Shown here piece after piece: positions 55,029 through 62,520 of a stretch of 64,000 nt of DNA (positions are counted from its first letter, which is position 1; every line of letters begins with the position of its first letter). The stretch is from Dokdonella fugitiva (lineage in GTDB: Bacteria > Pseudomonadota > Gammaproteobacteria > Xanthomonadales > Rhodanobacteraceae), in the NCBI RefSeq assembly GCF_014138265.1, contig NZ_JACGXL010000002.1, positions 310,001-374,000 on the forward strand. Direction: 5' to 3'. The notes below the pieces were generated by a model. It made no database searches. It had not been told where the DNA came from and saw nothing but the letters and a program-made list of their open reading frames with translations. A program made the translations under genes and the position numbers.

Positions 55029-57686
55029 ATGAACGCATTGCTTCATCCGTCAGCGCCGATACCGCAAGCCACGGCAATTCCGCTGTTGCGCACGCTCGTG
55101 CTCTGCGACCTCGTCGATTCGACCGCACTGACCCAGCGACTCGGTGACCAGCACGCCGCCGAGCTGTTCCGCAAGCACGACCGCCTCGCGCGCGCGCTGC
55201 TGCCGCTGCACGGCGGTCGCGAGATCGACAAGACCGACGGCTTCCTGCTCATGTTCGAGCGGCCGGTGCAGGCGGTCGCGTTCGCGATCGATTACCAGCG
55301 CGCTTTGCGCGAGCTCAACGCGACGGAAGGCAGCATGCTCGCCGCGCGCGTGGGCATCCATGTCGGAGACGTCGTCGCCTGGGACAACAGCGCCGAGGAC
55401 ATCGCGCGCGGCGCCAAGCCGATCGAGGTGGAAGGCCTCGTCAAGCCGATCACCTCACGTCTGACGCAACTCGCACTGCCGAACCAGATCCTGCTTTCCG
55501 GCGTCGCGCATGCGCTCGCCCATCGCGCGCAGGGCGAACTCGGCGAGCGCCTCGAAACCCTCCGCTGGCGCACGCACGGGCGCTACCGCTTCAAGGGCGT
55601 ACCCGATCCGATTCCCGTCTTCGAAGTCGGCGACGAGGGGTTCGCGCCGCTGAAAGCGCCGCCGTGGTCGGGCAAGGCGCACCGCGAAGTGCCGTTCTGG
55701 CGCCGTCCGGCGACGCTCGGTATCGAGGTGGCCGCACTGCTGCTGATGCTCGCGATACCCGCTTGGTATCTGCTCCGGCCCGCCCCGGCGATCGCGTTCG
55801 CCAATCGCGACTGGGTCGTCGTCGGCGATCTCAAGAACCTGACCGGCGACACGCGTTTCGACGATTCGATCCAGACCGCGTTCCGTATCGGCCTCGAGCA
55901 ATCCCGTTACGTCAACGTGCTGTCGAATCTCAAGGCGCGCGAGACGATCGGGTTGATGCGGAAGGACCCCGAGAAGACGTCGATCGACCGCGTCGTCGGC
56001 GCGGAGATCGCCTTGCGCGACGGCGCGCGCGCGTTGATATTGCCGACCGTCGCGGAAATCGGCGGTCGCGTCCGGGTCACCGCCGAGGTCGTCGATCCGA
56101 CCACGCAGACGACGGTGTACTCGGAATCGGCGGACGGTCTGGGCGTCAACTCCGTGTTGCCTTCGCTCGATACCGTATCCCAGAAGCTGCGCGTTCGCCT
56201 CGGCGAAGCACTCGCCACGGTGGCCAAGGAGACCCGGCCGCTCGCGAACGTGGCGACGGCGAACCTGGAGGCGCTGCGCGCGTACTCGCTCGCGATCGAT
56301 GCCTATGTGGGATATCGCTACAAGGATGCGTTGCCACTGTTCGAGCAGGCGATCAAGCTCGATGCGGATTTCACGCTGGCCAGGATCGGCATGGCGCGAG
56401 TGCTGTTCCTGATGGACCGGAACCAGGACGCGTCCGAGCAGCTGAAGCAGGCCGCCGCGAAAAGCGAGCGATTGTCGCCGCGCGATTCACTCTATCTGGA
56501 TGCCTGGAGCGCCTCGTTGGCGACGCCATCGGCTTCCCTGCAGAAATGGAAGGTATTGGCCGAACTGTATCCGGACTTCTTCGCCGCCACGGGATCGTAC
56601 GCGTACTTCCTCTGGCTGTCCGGCGGATCGTACGACGCCGCGATCGCTGCCGCGAAGAAGTCCGCCACGGAACAGAATCCCCATCGCGGCGTCAGCCATC
56701 AGTTGCTGGGCACGTTGTATCTGGGGACCGAACGATTCGGCGAAGCGGTCGACAGCTTCGAAAGGGCCAACGCCGCCGGTGTGTTGACGCAGAACGAATA
56801 CTACGCGGCGACATATGCGGCCCAGCGCAAGTTCGCCAAGGCGAAGGAATTGCTCGACAAGGGTTCGGCCCCCGGCCAGGACTCCGAAAAGTCCTGGGTC
56901 CGCGTCGCCATGGCCATCGATCAAGGGAAGCTCGACGACGTCATGCACGTTGCCGCGCCAGCGGGGGCCGCATCCGCTCCGTCGCGCGTGGATCGCCGAT
57001 CCCTCGGTGTCGACCTCGCGCTGCGAACCGCCGTCGGTTCATCCGATCCGCTGCTCGCCAAGGCGCTGACGAGCTATCGCGACGAGGGTGCCGCGTTGTT
57101 GAAGGCGTCCTCCGACGACGTCGATCGCGCCGATACCGAGTTCGAGTTGCTGCTCGCGGACTACCTGATGGCGCAGCGCGCGGAATCGGGCCAGGCACAC
57201 GCGCCTGCCCGCGCCAATCTCGCGGAAGCCGGCAAGGGCACCCATGCGGCGCTGGATCAGATGCTCGCGATCGCGCAGGCCGAGGAGCTGCGTGCGAACA
57301 ATCGACCCGACCAGGCCATCGAGCTGCTTCGATCGAAGGCGACGGGCGACGAGCTCTACCTTTCGCACGCCGCCCTGCTCGATGCGTACATCGCAGCGAA
57401 AAAGAACACGGAGGCGCTGGCCGAAGCCCGGTGGCTGACGGCGCACCGCGGTCGGGCCTACGCCGAGTACAACAGCCAGCGCGAACTGACTGCGTTGAAC
57501 GTGCTGCGCTCGAACCTCGCGCTGCTGTCGATCGCCGAGCTCACCGTCGCCACGGACAAGGATGCGGCGAGAACCGGCCTGGACGCCTTCCGACAGGCAT
57601 GGCCGGATGCCGAGCGCGTGCCGACGCTCGCCAAGCGGATGCAGAACGTACGGTCAGTGCTGGGCGGCGGCGGCCAAGCGCACTAA
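55029..57686 (+). CDS. Cassette 1: class III nucleotide cyclase with TM helix and TPRs (peptide-modification-associated)
   Basis: An 885-residue protein. The cyclase homology domain (residues 20-190) has RTLVLCDLVDSTALTQRLGDQHAAELF (first metal Asp in CDLVDST), GGREIDKTDGFLLMFERPVQAVAFA (second Asp in TDGF), AARVGIHVGDVV and AHRAQGEL...THGRYRFKGV. The usual K-[TS]-x-GD-G reads DKTDG, so the base-contacting Lys is displaced. A TM helix lies at about 224-250. A TolB/FlgO-like region follows (FANRDWVVVGDLKNLTGDTRFDDSIQTAFRIGLEQSRYVNVL), then TPRs (400-880). I recall a TIGRFAM 'putative peptide modification system cyclase' (TIGR04510) with this make-up; not looked up. Its stop overlaps that of the precursor peptide gene on the other strand. 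Confidence 0.85.
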   Translation: MNALLHPSAPIPQATAIPLLRTLVLCDLVDSTALTQRLGDQHAAELFRKHDRLARALLPLHGGREIDKTDGFLLMFERPVQAVAFAIDYQRALRELNATEGSMLAARVGIHVGDVVAWDNSAEDIARGAKPIEVEGLVKPITSRLTQLALPNQILLSGVAHALAHRAQGELGERLETLRWRTHGRYRFKGVPDPIPVFEVGDEGFAPLKAPPWSGKAHREVPFWRRPATLGIEVAALLLMLAIPAWYLLRPAPAIAFANRDWVVVGDLKNLTGDTRFDDSIQTAFRIGLEQSRYVNVLSNLKARETIGLMRKDPEKTSIDRVVGAEIALRDGARALILPTVAEIGGRVRVTAEVVDPTTQTTVYSESADGLGVNSVLPSLDTVSQKLRVRLGEALATVAKETRPLANVATANLEALRAYSLAIDAYVGYRYKDALPLFEQAIKLDADFTLARIGMARVLFLMDRNQDASEQLKQAAAKSERLSPRDSLYLDAWSASLATPSASLQKWKVLAELYPDFFAATGSYAYFLWLSGGSYDAAIAAAKKSATEQNPHRGVSHQLLGTLYLGTERFGEAVDSFERANAAGVLTQNEYYAATYAAQRKFAKAKELLDKGSAPGQDSEKSWVRVAMAIDQGKLDDVMHVAAPAGAASAPSRVDRRSLGVDLALRTAVGSSDPLLAKALTSYRDEGAALLKASSDDVDRADTEFELLLADYLMAQRAESGQAHAPARANLAEAGKGTHAALDQMLAIAQAEELRANNRPDQAIELLRSKATGDELYLSHAALLDAYIAAKKNTEALAEARWLTAHRGRAYAEYNSQRELTALNVLRSNLALLSIAELTVATDKDAARTGLDAFRQAWPDAERVPTLAKRMQNVRSVLGGGGQAH

Positions 57687-57973
57687 CTCCGGCTGCCGTA
57701 GTCGAGACGCAGATTGGGGATGATCATCTTGTCCACGCACTGGACGGCGCTGTCCCCCAGCTCTTTCATCGCGGACGAGAACTTGGCTTTTTCGGCCAAT
57801 TTCAGCGGCGCGAGGCAGGCCGCCCGGAGGTTGACGACGGTCTCATGGGGGATGCCCAGTTCGACCAGAGCCGCGGCCGGCTTCTCCTCGAAACGGGCGC
57901 GAAACCCGTCGTTGCTCGCCAGTTCCCGCAACAGCTTGATGGCCTGTTCGGTCGTGAGTGTGGCGTCGCTCAT
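57683..57973 (-). CDS. Cassette 1: NHLP-related RiPP precursor peptide
   Basis: A 96-residue peptide with a strong AAGGGGAA ribosome site. The N-terminal half is leader-like: TTEQAIKLLRELASNDGFRARFEEKPAAALVELGI. It matches the nitrile-hydratase-like leader pattern ('LL.kl..D..Fr..f...Pa.aL.e.Gi') and is shared with the peptide at 62178. The C-terminal half (HETVVNLRAACLAPLKLAEK to MIIPNLRLDYGSRS) is unrelated to the second peptide and holds two Cys. No GG or GA cleavage site is obvious, so the core cannot be marked. I recall TIGR04509 for this family; unverified. Its TAG stop (57683-57685) overlaps the cyclase TAA. A minus-strand promoter TTGCAT-17-TAAGTT is visible upstream. Confidence 0.8.
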   Translation of the reverse strand: MSDATLTTEQAIKLLRELASNDGFRARFEEKPAAALVELGIPHETVVNLRAACLAPLKLAEKAKFSSAMKELGDSAVQCVDKMIIPNLRLDYGSRS

Positions 57974-58022
57974 GGATTTCCCCTTCTGATGGCCGATGGC
58001 CGATACGGACGCGGTTTAACCG

Positions 58023-58059
58023 CGCGCCAAACTTAGTCATGCTGTTACTGAAATGCAAT
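58023..58059 (-). promoter_or_regulatory. Candidate promoter of the cassette 1 precursor peptide
   Basis: Read on the minus strand, TTGCAT and TAAGTT are separated by 17 bases in an AT-richer patch between about 58059 and 58023, roughly 55-85 bases upstream of the peptide start. The corresponding region of cassette 2 is only 88 bases long and contains a CTAAGCTTAG palindrome at 62475-62484 instead. Confidence 0.45.
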
Positions 58060-58237
58060 GCGAATTCCATGCCGATCGGCGGAGGCGGCCGCTCCCGGTT
58101 CCGCGGGCGGAGCGGCGGCACGTCCGTCGCGAAGGAGCGCGGTGCCCCATGCTCGACCCGGCCGCCGCCGGTGAACGGCAAGGTTCGGAGCGATTCTCCT
58201 CCGCACGTCCCCCTTTCCCGTTGATGCAAGGAAGTCG

Positions 58238-59398
58238 ATGCGCCTGCGCCGCTGTGCCCATTTGCTGATCGAGCCCCGCGAGAGGCTCGAATTCGATCTC
58301 GCCCTGCTCGCCGTCGGCGGCGACGGACTGCGCAAGCCGGTCGACCTGGTCGCCCTCGCCCCGCACCTCGCGGGCGAAGTCGTCGTGTCGCCCGCCGAAG
58401 CGGCGGTCGCGATGGCGGCATCGCCGACCGATTGGCGCCCGTACGACGCGTTCGAAGCGGACGCGGCGGTCGTCGAGGCTTTGCGCGCCAAGGCGTTGTT
58501 CGTCGTCGAAGGCAGCGACATGGACGCGCGCGACCGGCTGGTGCGCGTCACGCATTGGCGCGCCGTCGCCGCTGCAAACCACTACGCATCACGCTGGAGC
58601 GACATCGACACCGAAGCGGCGCAGGAACGCCTGGCCGAAATCACCCAGGACAGCCTGCTCGATCGCCTCGGGCCTTCGCCTCCGCCCGTGCGCGAGCGGA
58701 CCCCGCCATCGCAGCGCCGGAAGCTGACGGTTCCGGCACCGAGCGCGATCGATGCGCTGCTCGACCACCGCGTCACCTGCCGAAACTTCGACCGCACGCA
58801 CGCGCTGACGCGGGAGCAGTTGTCGGCCGTGCTATATCGCGCCTACGGCGCCCGTGTCGTGCACGACTATGCGCCCGGAGTCCAGCTGCTGAAGAAGGGA
58901 GTTCCTTCGGCGGGCGCGCTCCACCCGACCGAAGCCTACCTGCTGGTCCAGCACGTCGACGGCGTCGATCCCGGCTTGTACCACTATCACCCGGTCGACC
59001 ATGCGCTCGAACCCATCCGCGCGATGGACGCGGAGGAGGCGGCGTCGACCGCACGCCGCTTCGTCGCGGCGCAAGGCTACTTCGTCGATGCCCACGTGAT
59101 GGTCATGCCGACCACGCGCTTCCGCCGCACCTTCTGGAAATACCGCAATCACGCCAAGGCGTACCGCGCCGTGATCCTCGACGTCGGTCACCTGTCGCAG
59201 ACGATGTATCTCGCCGCCACCGAACTCGGCCTCGGCGCCTTCATCACCGCGGCGATCAACGAGGTCGACATCGAGCAGGCGTTCGGCCTCGATCCGCTCG
59301 AGGAAGGCCCGCTCGCCGTGACCGGATTCGGCGTGCGCGGAGCGGAACGCAACGAAATCGAGTTCGACCCGCTCAACGCGATCTGGCCGGCATCCTGA
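58238..59398 (+). CDS. Cassette 1: SagB-like flavin dehydrogenase (putative peptide maturation dehydrogenase)
   Basis: A 386-residue protein starting MRLRRCAHLLIEPRERLEFDL, with an AAGGAAG ribosome site. The C-terminal two thirds are a nitroreductase/SagB fold: LLDHRVTCRNFDRTHALTREQLSAVLYRAYG (about residues 170-200, 'l..R.s.R.f...pls...Ls.lL..a.G'), KKGVPSAGALHPTEAYLLVQHVDGVDPGLYHYHPVDHAL, and FWKYRNHAKAYRAVILDVGHLSQTMYLAATELGLGAFITAAI, ending DPLEEGPLAVTGFG. SagB-type enzymes use FMN to oxidise azolines to azoles, but no YcaO cyclodehydratase is nearby, so the substrate bond is open. I recall TIGR04511 'putative peptide maturation dehydrogenase'; unverified. The 264 bases upstream are shared with the divergent precursor gene. 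Confidence 0.85.
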   Translation: MRLRRCAHLLIEPRERLEFDLALLAVGGDGLRKPVDLVALAPHLAGEVVVSPAEAAVAMAASPTDWRPYDAFEADAAVVEALRAKALFVVEGSDMDARDRLVRVTHWRAVAAANHYASRWSDIDTEAAQERLAEITQDSLLDRLGPSPPPVRERTPPSQRRKLTVPAPSAIDALLDHRVTCRNFDRTHALTREQLSAVLYRAYGARVVHDYAPGVQLLKKGVPSAGALHPTEAYLLVQHVDGVDPGLYHYHPVDHALEPIRAMDAEEAASTARRFVAAQGYFVDAHVMVMPTTRFRRTFWKYRNHAKAYRAVILDVGHLSQTMYLAATELGLGAFITAAINEVDIEQAFGLDPLEEGPLAVTGFGVRGAERNEIEFDPLNAIWPAS

Positions 59399-59540
59399 CC
59401 GGGCCGGCCTAGCCGGCACGGGAGGGCTGGCGCGAGCGGCGGCAACGAAACGCCTTGTAATCGTTTTCGGGCGTATCGCTGGCCATCGTCGGGTATCCGG
59501 CGCAAAATGGTGCGAATGCAGCAAAGGGGCGGCAAGCAGG

Positions 59541-62192
59541 GTGACTGCAGACGAATCAGCGCGGATCGACGGCATGACCGGCAGCACGACGTCGGTGCTG
59601 CGCACGCTCGTCCTCAGCGACCTCGTCGATTCGACCGCACTCGTCGAACGCCTCGGTGACCAGCGGGCGGCCGACCTCATCCGCAAGCACGATCGTCTCG
59701 CGCGCTCGCTCATGCAGCAGCACGGTGGCCGCGAGATCGACAAGACCGACGGTTTCCTGCTCGTGTTCGAGCGGCCGATCCAGGCGGTCGCCTACGCACT
59801 CGATTACCAGCGCGAACTCAGCGAACTCGGCACGCAGGAGAAGACCGAACTCGCCGCGCGCATCGGCATCCACGTCGGTGACATCGTCGTCTGGGACAAC
59901 AGCGCCGACGACGTCCGCCGCGGCGCCAAGCAGACCGAGGTCGAAGGCCTCGTCAAGCCGATCGCGGCGCGCCTCATGGGTCTCGCGCTGCCGCGCCAGA
60001 TCCTGATGTCGGGCACCGCCTACGACATCGCGCACCGTGCGCAAGGCGAGCTCGGCGAAAAGCTCGCGCGGGTGCGCTGGCGCACGCACGGGCGCTACCG
60101 TTTCAAGGGCGTGCCGGACCTCGTGCCCGTGTTCGAGGTCGGCGAGGAAGGCTACGCACCGTTGCGCGCACCGGCCTGGTCCGGCAAGGCGTACCGCGAG
60201 ATGCCCGTCTGGCGTCGCCCGGTCGCGATCATCGGTGAAGCGCTCGCATTGGTGGTACTGCTCGCGGTTCCTGCGTGGTACCTGTTCAAGCCCGCGCCGG
60301 CGATCGCGTTCGCCAACCGCGACTGGGTCGTTGTCGGCGACCTCAGGAATCTGACCGGACACAAGGTTTTCGACGACTCGCTGGAAACGGCTTTCCGCAT
60401 CGGGCTCGAGCAGTCGCGCTACGTCAATGTCATGCCGGAACTGCAGGTCCGCGATGCGTTGAAACGCATGGAGCGCGATCCGTCGGCGACCGCGGTCGAT
60501 CGTGCGATTGGCTCCGAGGTCGCGCTGCGCGAAGGGGCACGTGCGGTCGTTCTGCCCACGGTCGCGGAAGTGGGTGGTCGCGTCCGATTGACGGCGGAGA
60601 TCGTCGATCCGAACACGCAGACGTCGGTCTACAGCGACTCGGTCGAAGGCGTCGGCGAGGCCGCGGTACTGCCGGCGATGGACGACCTATTGAAGAAGAT
60701 GCGCGGCCGTCTCGGCGAATCGATCGCGAGCATCGGTGAGACCAGCGCGCCGTTGGCCGAGGTGACGACGCGCAACTTCGATGCGCTGAAGGCGTACTCG
60801 CTCGGACTGCAGGCCGTCGCCGGAGGACGCGGAGGCGAGGCACTGACGCTGTTCAACCAGGCGATTTCGCTCGATCCGCAGTTCGCGCAGGCCTATCTCG
60901 GCCTCGCCAACGTCTACTACAGCACCAGCCAGAAGGCGAAGGCACACGAAGCCGTGACGAATGCGGTGCGCGACCTCAATCACCTGAGCGTTCGCGAGCG
61001 ACTGATCGCGCAGGGATACGCTGCGTTGTTCGGAACTCCGGACGCAATGCGCGAGAAATGGTCGATGCTCACCAGGCTGTATCCCGACGATCTGGTAGGT
61101 ACGCAGAACCTCGCGATGGTGCTATGGCAATACGACAACGACCTCGAGCAGGCCGCGCAGTACTTCCAGAAAGTGACCGCCAGCCAACATCCACGCCGCG
61201 GTTACGCATGGTTGTACCTAGGTGACATACAGGTCGCCAGGGGCGACTTCACGGCGGCGGCAAAGAGTTACGCGACCGCGCGCCAGGTGGGTTCGCCGCA
61301 GAACTACCTCGATCCCGTCAATCTCCCCATCGCACAGCGCGACGCTTCCGGCGCGACCGCCGCACTCGCGAAGGAAGACACCCATCACTACCCCTTCTTC
61401 GACGTGGAAGCGCAGCTTCGTAAGGCGGCCATCGAGGTCGGACGAGGGCATCTCGCGAGCGCGCGAGCAGCAGCGGACGCGGCAGTAGCGCTCGCCGACC
61501 ATGCGAAACTCGAGTCGTCGCGGCAGCGCGCGCGCCTCGCGGGCCTGGCGATCGCGTTCGCGCAAGGTGATGCCAAAGCCGGCGAGAGCCTCAAGGCATT
61601 TGTCGCCGACGAGCTGCGCCGCATGAAGAACGCGCCGGCGACCTACGATTTCAGCAGCTACGTTCATCTCGGCGTGGCCTCAATGCTCGCACTGCGCCAC
61701 GGCGATCCCGCACTGGCGGAGCGCGCGCTGGCGGCGTTGACGCCGGCTGCAGAGGCGAGCGGCTACGACAGCCTGCGGCAACTGACCCGCATAGCGGCCT
61801 GCGAAGCGCGCAGCAGCGCCGATGCGGCAGGTGCCGTCGCCTGCTTGGAGGCGCTGCCTGTGGAAAAGGCCTACTACCAGAAGCGGGTGGCAATGCTGCA
61901 CGCATACCGCGCAGCCGGCCGCGACGAGCAGGCGCTTGCGACGGCGCGCTGGTTGACCGAGCACCGCGGCCTCGCGACGGCTGATTTCGTCGGCGAGTTC
62001 GCGAGCCAGGTGCCGAACCTGCTAGCCAGCGACGCGGCCCTCGTGGACGTCGCGGAACTCGAGCTGAAAGCGGGGCACGCCGACACCGCGAGGAATGCAC
62101 TCGCCGAGTTCAAATCCGCTTGGAACTCCGCCGAGGGCGACCTCCCGCTGTCGCGGAAGGCCGCACGCCTCGAAGCGTCACTTGTTCAATAG
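59541..62192 (+). CDS. Cassette 2: class III nucleotide cyclase with TM helix and TPRs (peptide-modification-associated)
   Basis: An 883-residue paralogue of the protein at 55029 with the same order of parts: cyclase domain (VLRTLVLSDLVDSTALVERLGDQRAADLI, GGREIDKTDGFLLVFERPIQAVAYA, AARIGIHVGDIVVWDNSADD), TM helix at about 230-252 (LALVVLLAVPAWYLF), TolB/FlgO-like part (AIAFANRDWVVVGDLRNLTGHKVFDDSLETAFRIGLEQSRYVNVM) and TPRs. The GTG start at 59541 puts LRTL at residue 20, exactly as in the first copy; an ATG at 59574 is the alternative. Similarity is very high over the first ~400 residues and falls in the TPR part. Its TAG lies inside the 3' end of the opposite precursor gene (15-base overlap). 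Confidence 0.85.
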   Translation: MTADESARIDGMTGSTTSVLRTLVLSDLVDSTALVERLGDQRAADLIRKHDRLARSLMQQHGGREIDKTDGFLLVFERPIQAVAYALDYQRELSELGTQEKTELAARIGIHVGDIVVWDNSADDVRRGAKQTEVEGLVKPIAARLMGLALPRQILMSGTAYDIAHRAQGELGEKLARVRWRTHGRYRFKGVPDLVPVFEVGEEGYAPLRAPAWSGKAYREMPVWRRPVAIIGEALALVVLLAVPAWYLFKPAPAIAFANRDWVVVGDLRNLTGHKVFDDSLETAFRIGLEQSRYVNVMPELQVRDALKRMERDPSATAVDRAIGSEVALREGARAVVLPTVAEVGGRVRLTAEIVDPNTQTSVYSDSVEGVGEAAVLPAMDDLLKKMRGRLGESIASIGETSAPLAEVTTRNFDALKAYSLGLQAVAGGRGGEALTLFNQAISLDPQFAQAYLGLANVYYSTSQKAKAHEAVTNAVRDLNHLSVRERLIAQGYAALFGTPDAMREKWSMLTRLYPDDLVGTQNLAMVLWQYDNDLEQAAQYFQKVTASQHPRRGYAWLYLGDIQVARGDFTAAAKSYATARQVGSPQNYLDPVNLPIAQRDASGATAALAKEDTHHYPFFDVEAQLRKAAIEVGRGHLASARAAADAAVALADHAKLESSRQRARLAGLAIAFAQGDAKAGESLKAFVADELRRMKNAPATYDFSSYVHLGVASMLALRHGDPALAERALAALTPAAEASGYDSLRQLTRIAACEARSSADAAGAVACLEALPVEKAYYQKRVAMLHAYRAAGRDEQALATARWLTEHRGLATADFVGEFASQVPNLLASDAALVDVAELELKAGHADTARNALAEFKSAWNSAEGDLPLSRKAARLEASLVQ

Positions 62193-62432
62193 GAACCAAC
62201 CCATGCCGACGGCGCCATCTACCTTGGCGCGGATGGCGGTGCGCTGCGACTGCAGCGCTTCCTTCGAGGGAAGACTGCGCACCGCCGGCACCGCGGCCGG
62301 ATCCACCTGCACGCCGTGTTCGGCGAGCGCTGCCGCCGGATCGCCGAGGAATTTCTCGCGGAACTGATCGTCCGTGCCGAGGCGATCGAGCAACTGGTCG
62401 AGCTGCTCGGACGATGCGATGCCCTTGCCCAT
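62178..62432 (-). CDS. Cassette 2: NHLP-related RiPP precursor peptide
   Basis: An 84-residue peptide from MGKGIASSEQLDQLLDRLGTD, with a strong GAAAGGGGAAGGGGA ribosome site. The leader part LLDRLGTDDQFREKFLGDP, then AAALAEHGVQVDP, aligns without gaps to LLRELASNDGFRARFEEKP-AAALVELGI of the peptide at 57683. The C-terminal part (AVRSLPSKEALQSQRTAIRA to GAVGMGWFLLNK) has no Cys and no similarity to the first peptide. A hydrophobic VGMGWFLL patch at the very end could be core. It overlaps the 3' end of the cyclase gene and diverges from the dehydrogenase gene 88 bases away. Confidence 0.8.
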   Translation of the reverse strand: MGKGIASSEQLDQLLDRLGTDDQFREKFLGDPAAALAEHGVQVDPAAVPAVRSLPSKEALQSQRTAIRAKVDGAVGMGWFLLNK

Positions 62433-62520
62433 GGTCCCCTTCCCCTTTCGTGTGTGACGGAATCTGAAGCCCGGCTAAGCTTAGGGCGTCGCGCCGGACA
62501 ACTCCAGCGCCTGCACCCGG

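Noticed and set aside
57683-57973. Classic double-glycine bacteriocin precursor
   Set aside because: No GG or GA site and no ComA-like peptidase transporter nearby; the leader fits the NHLP-related type better.
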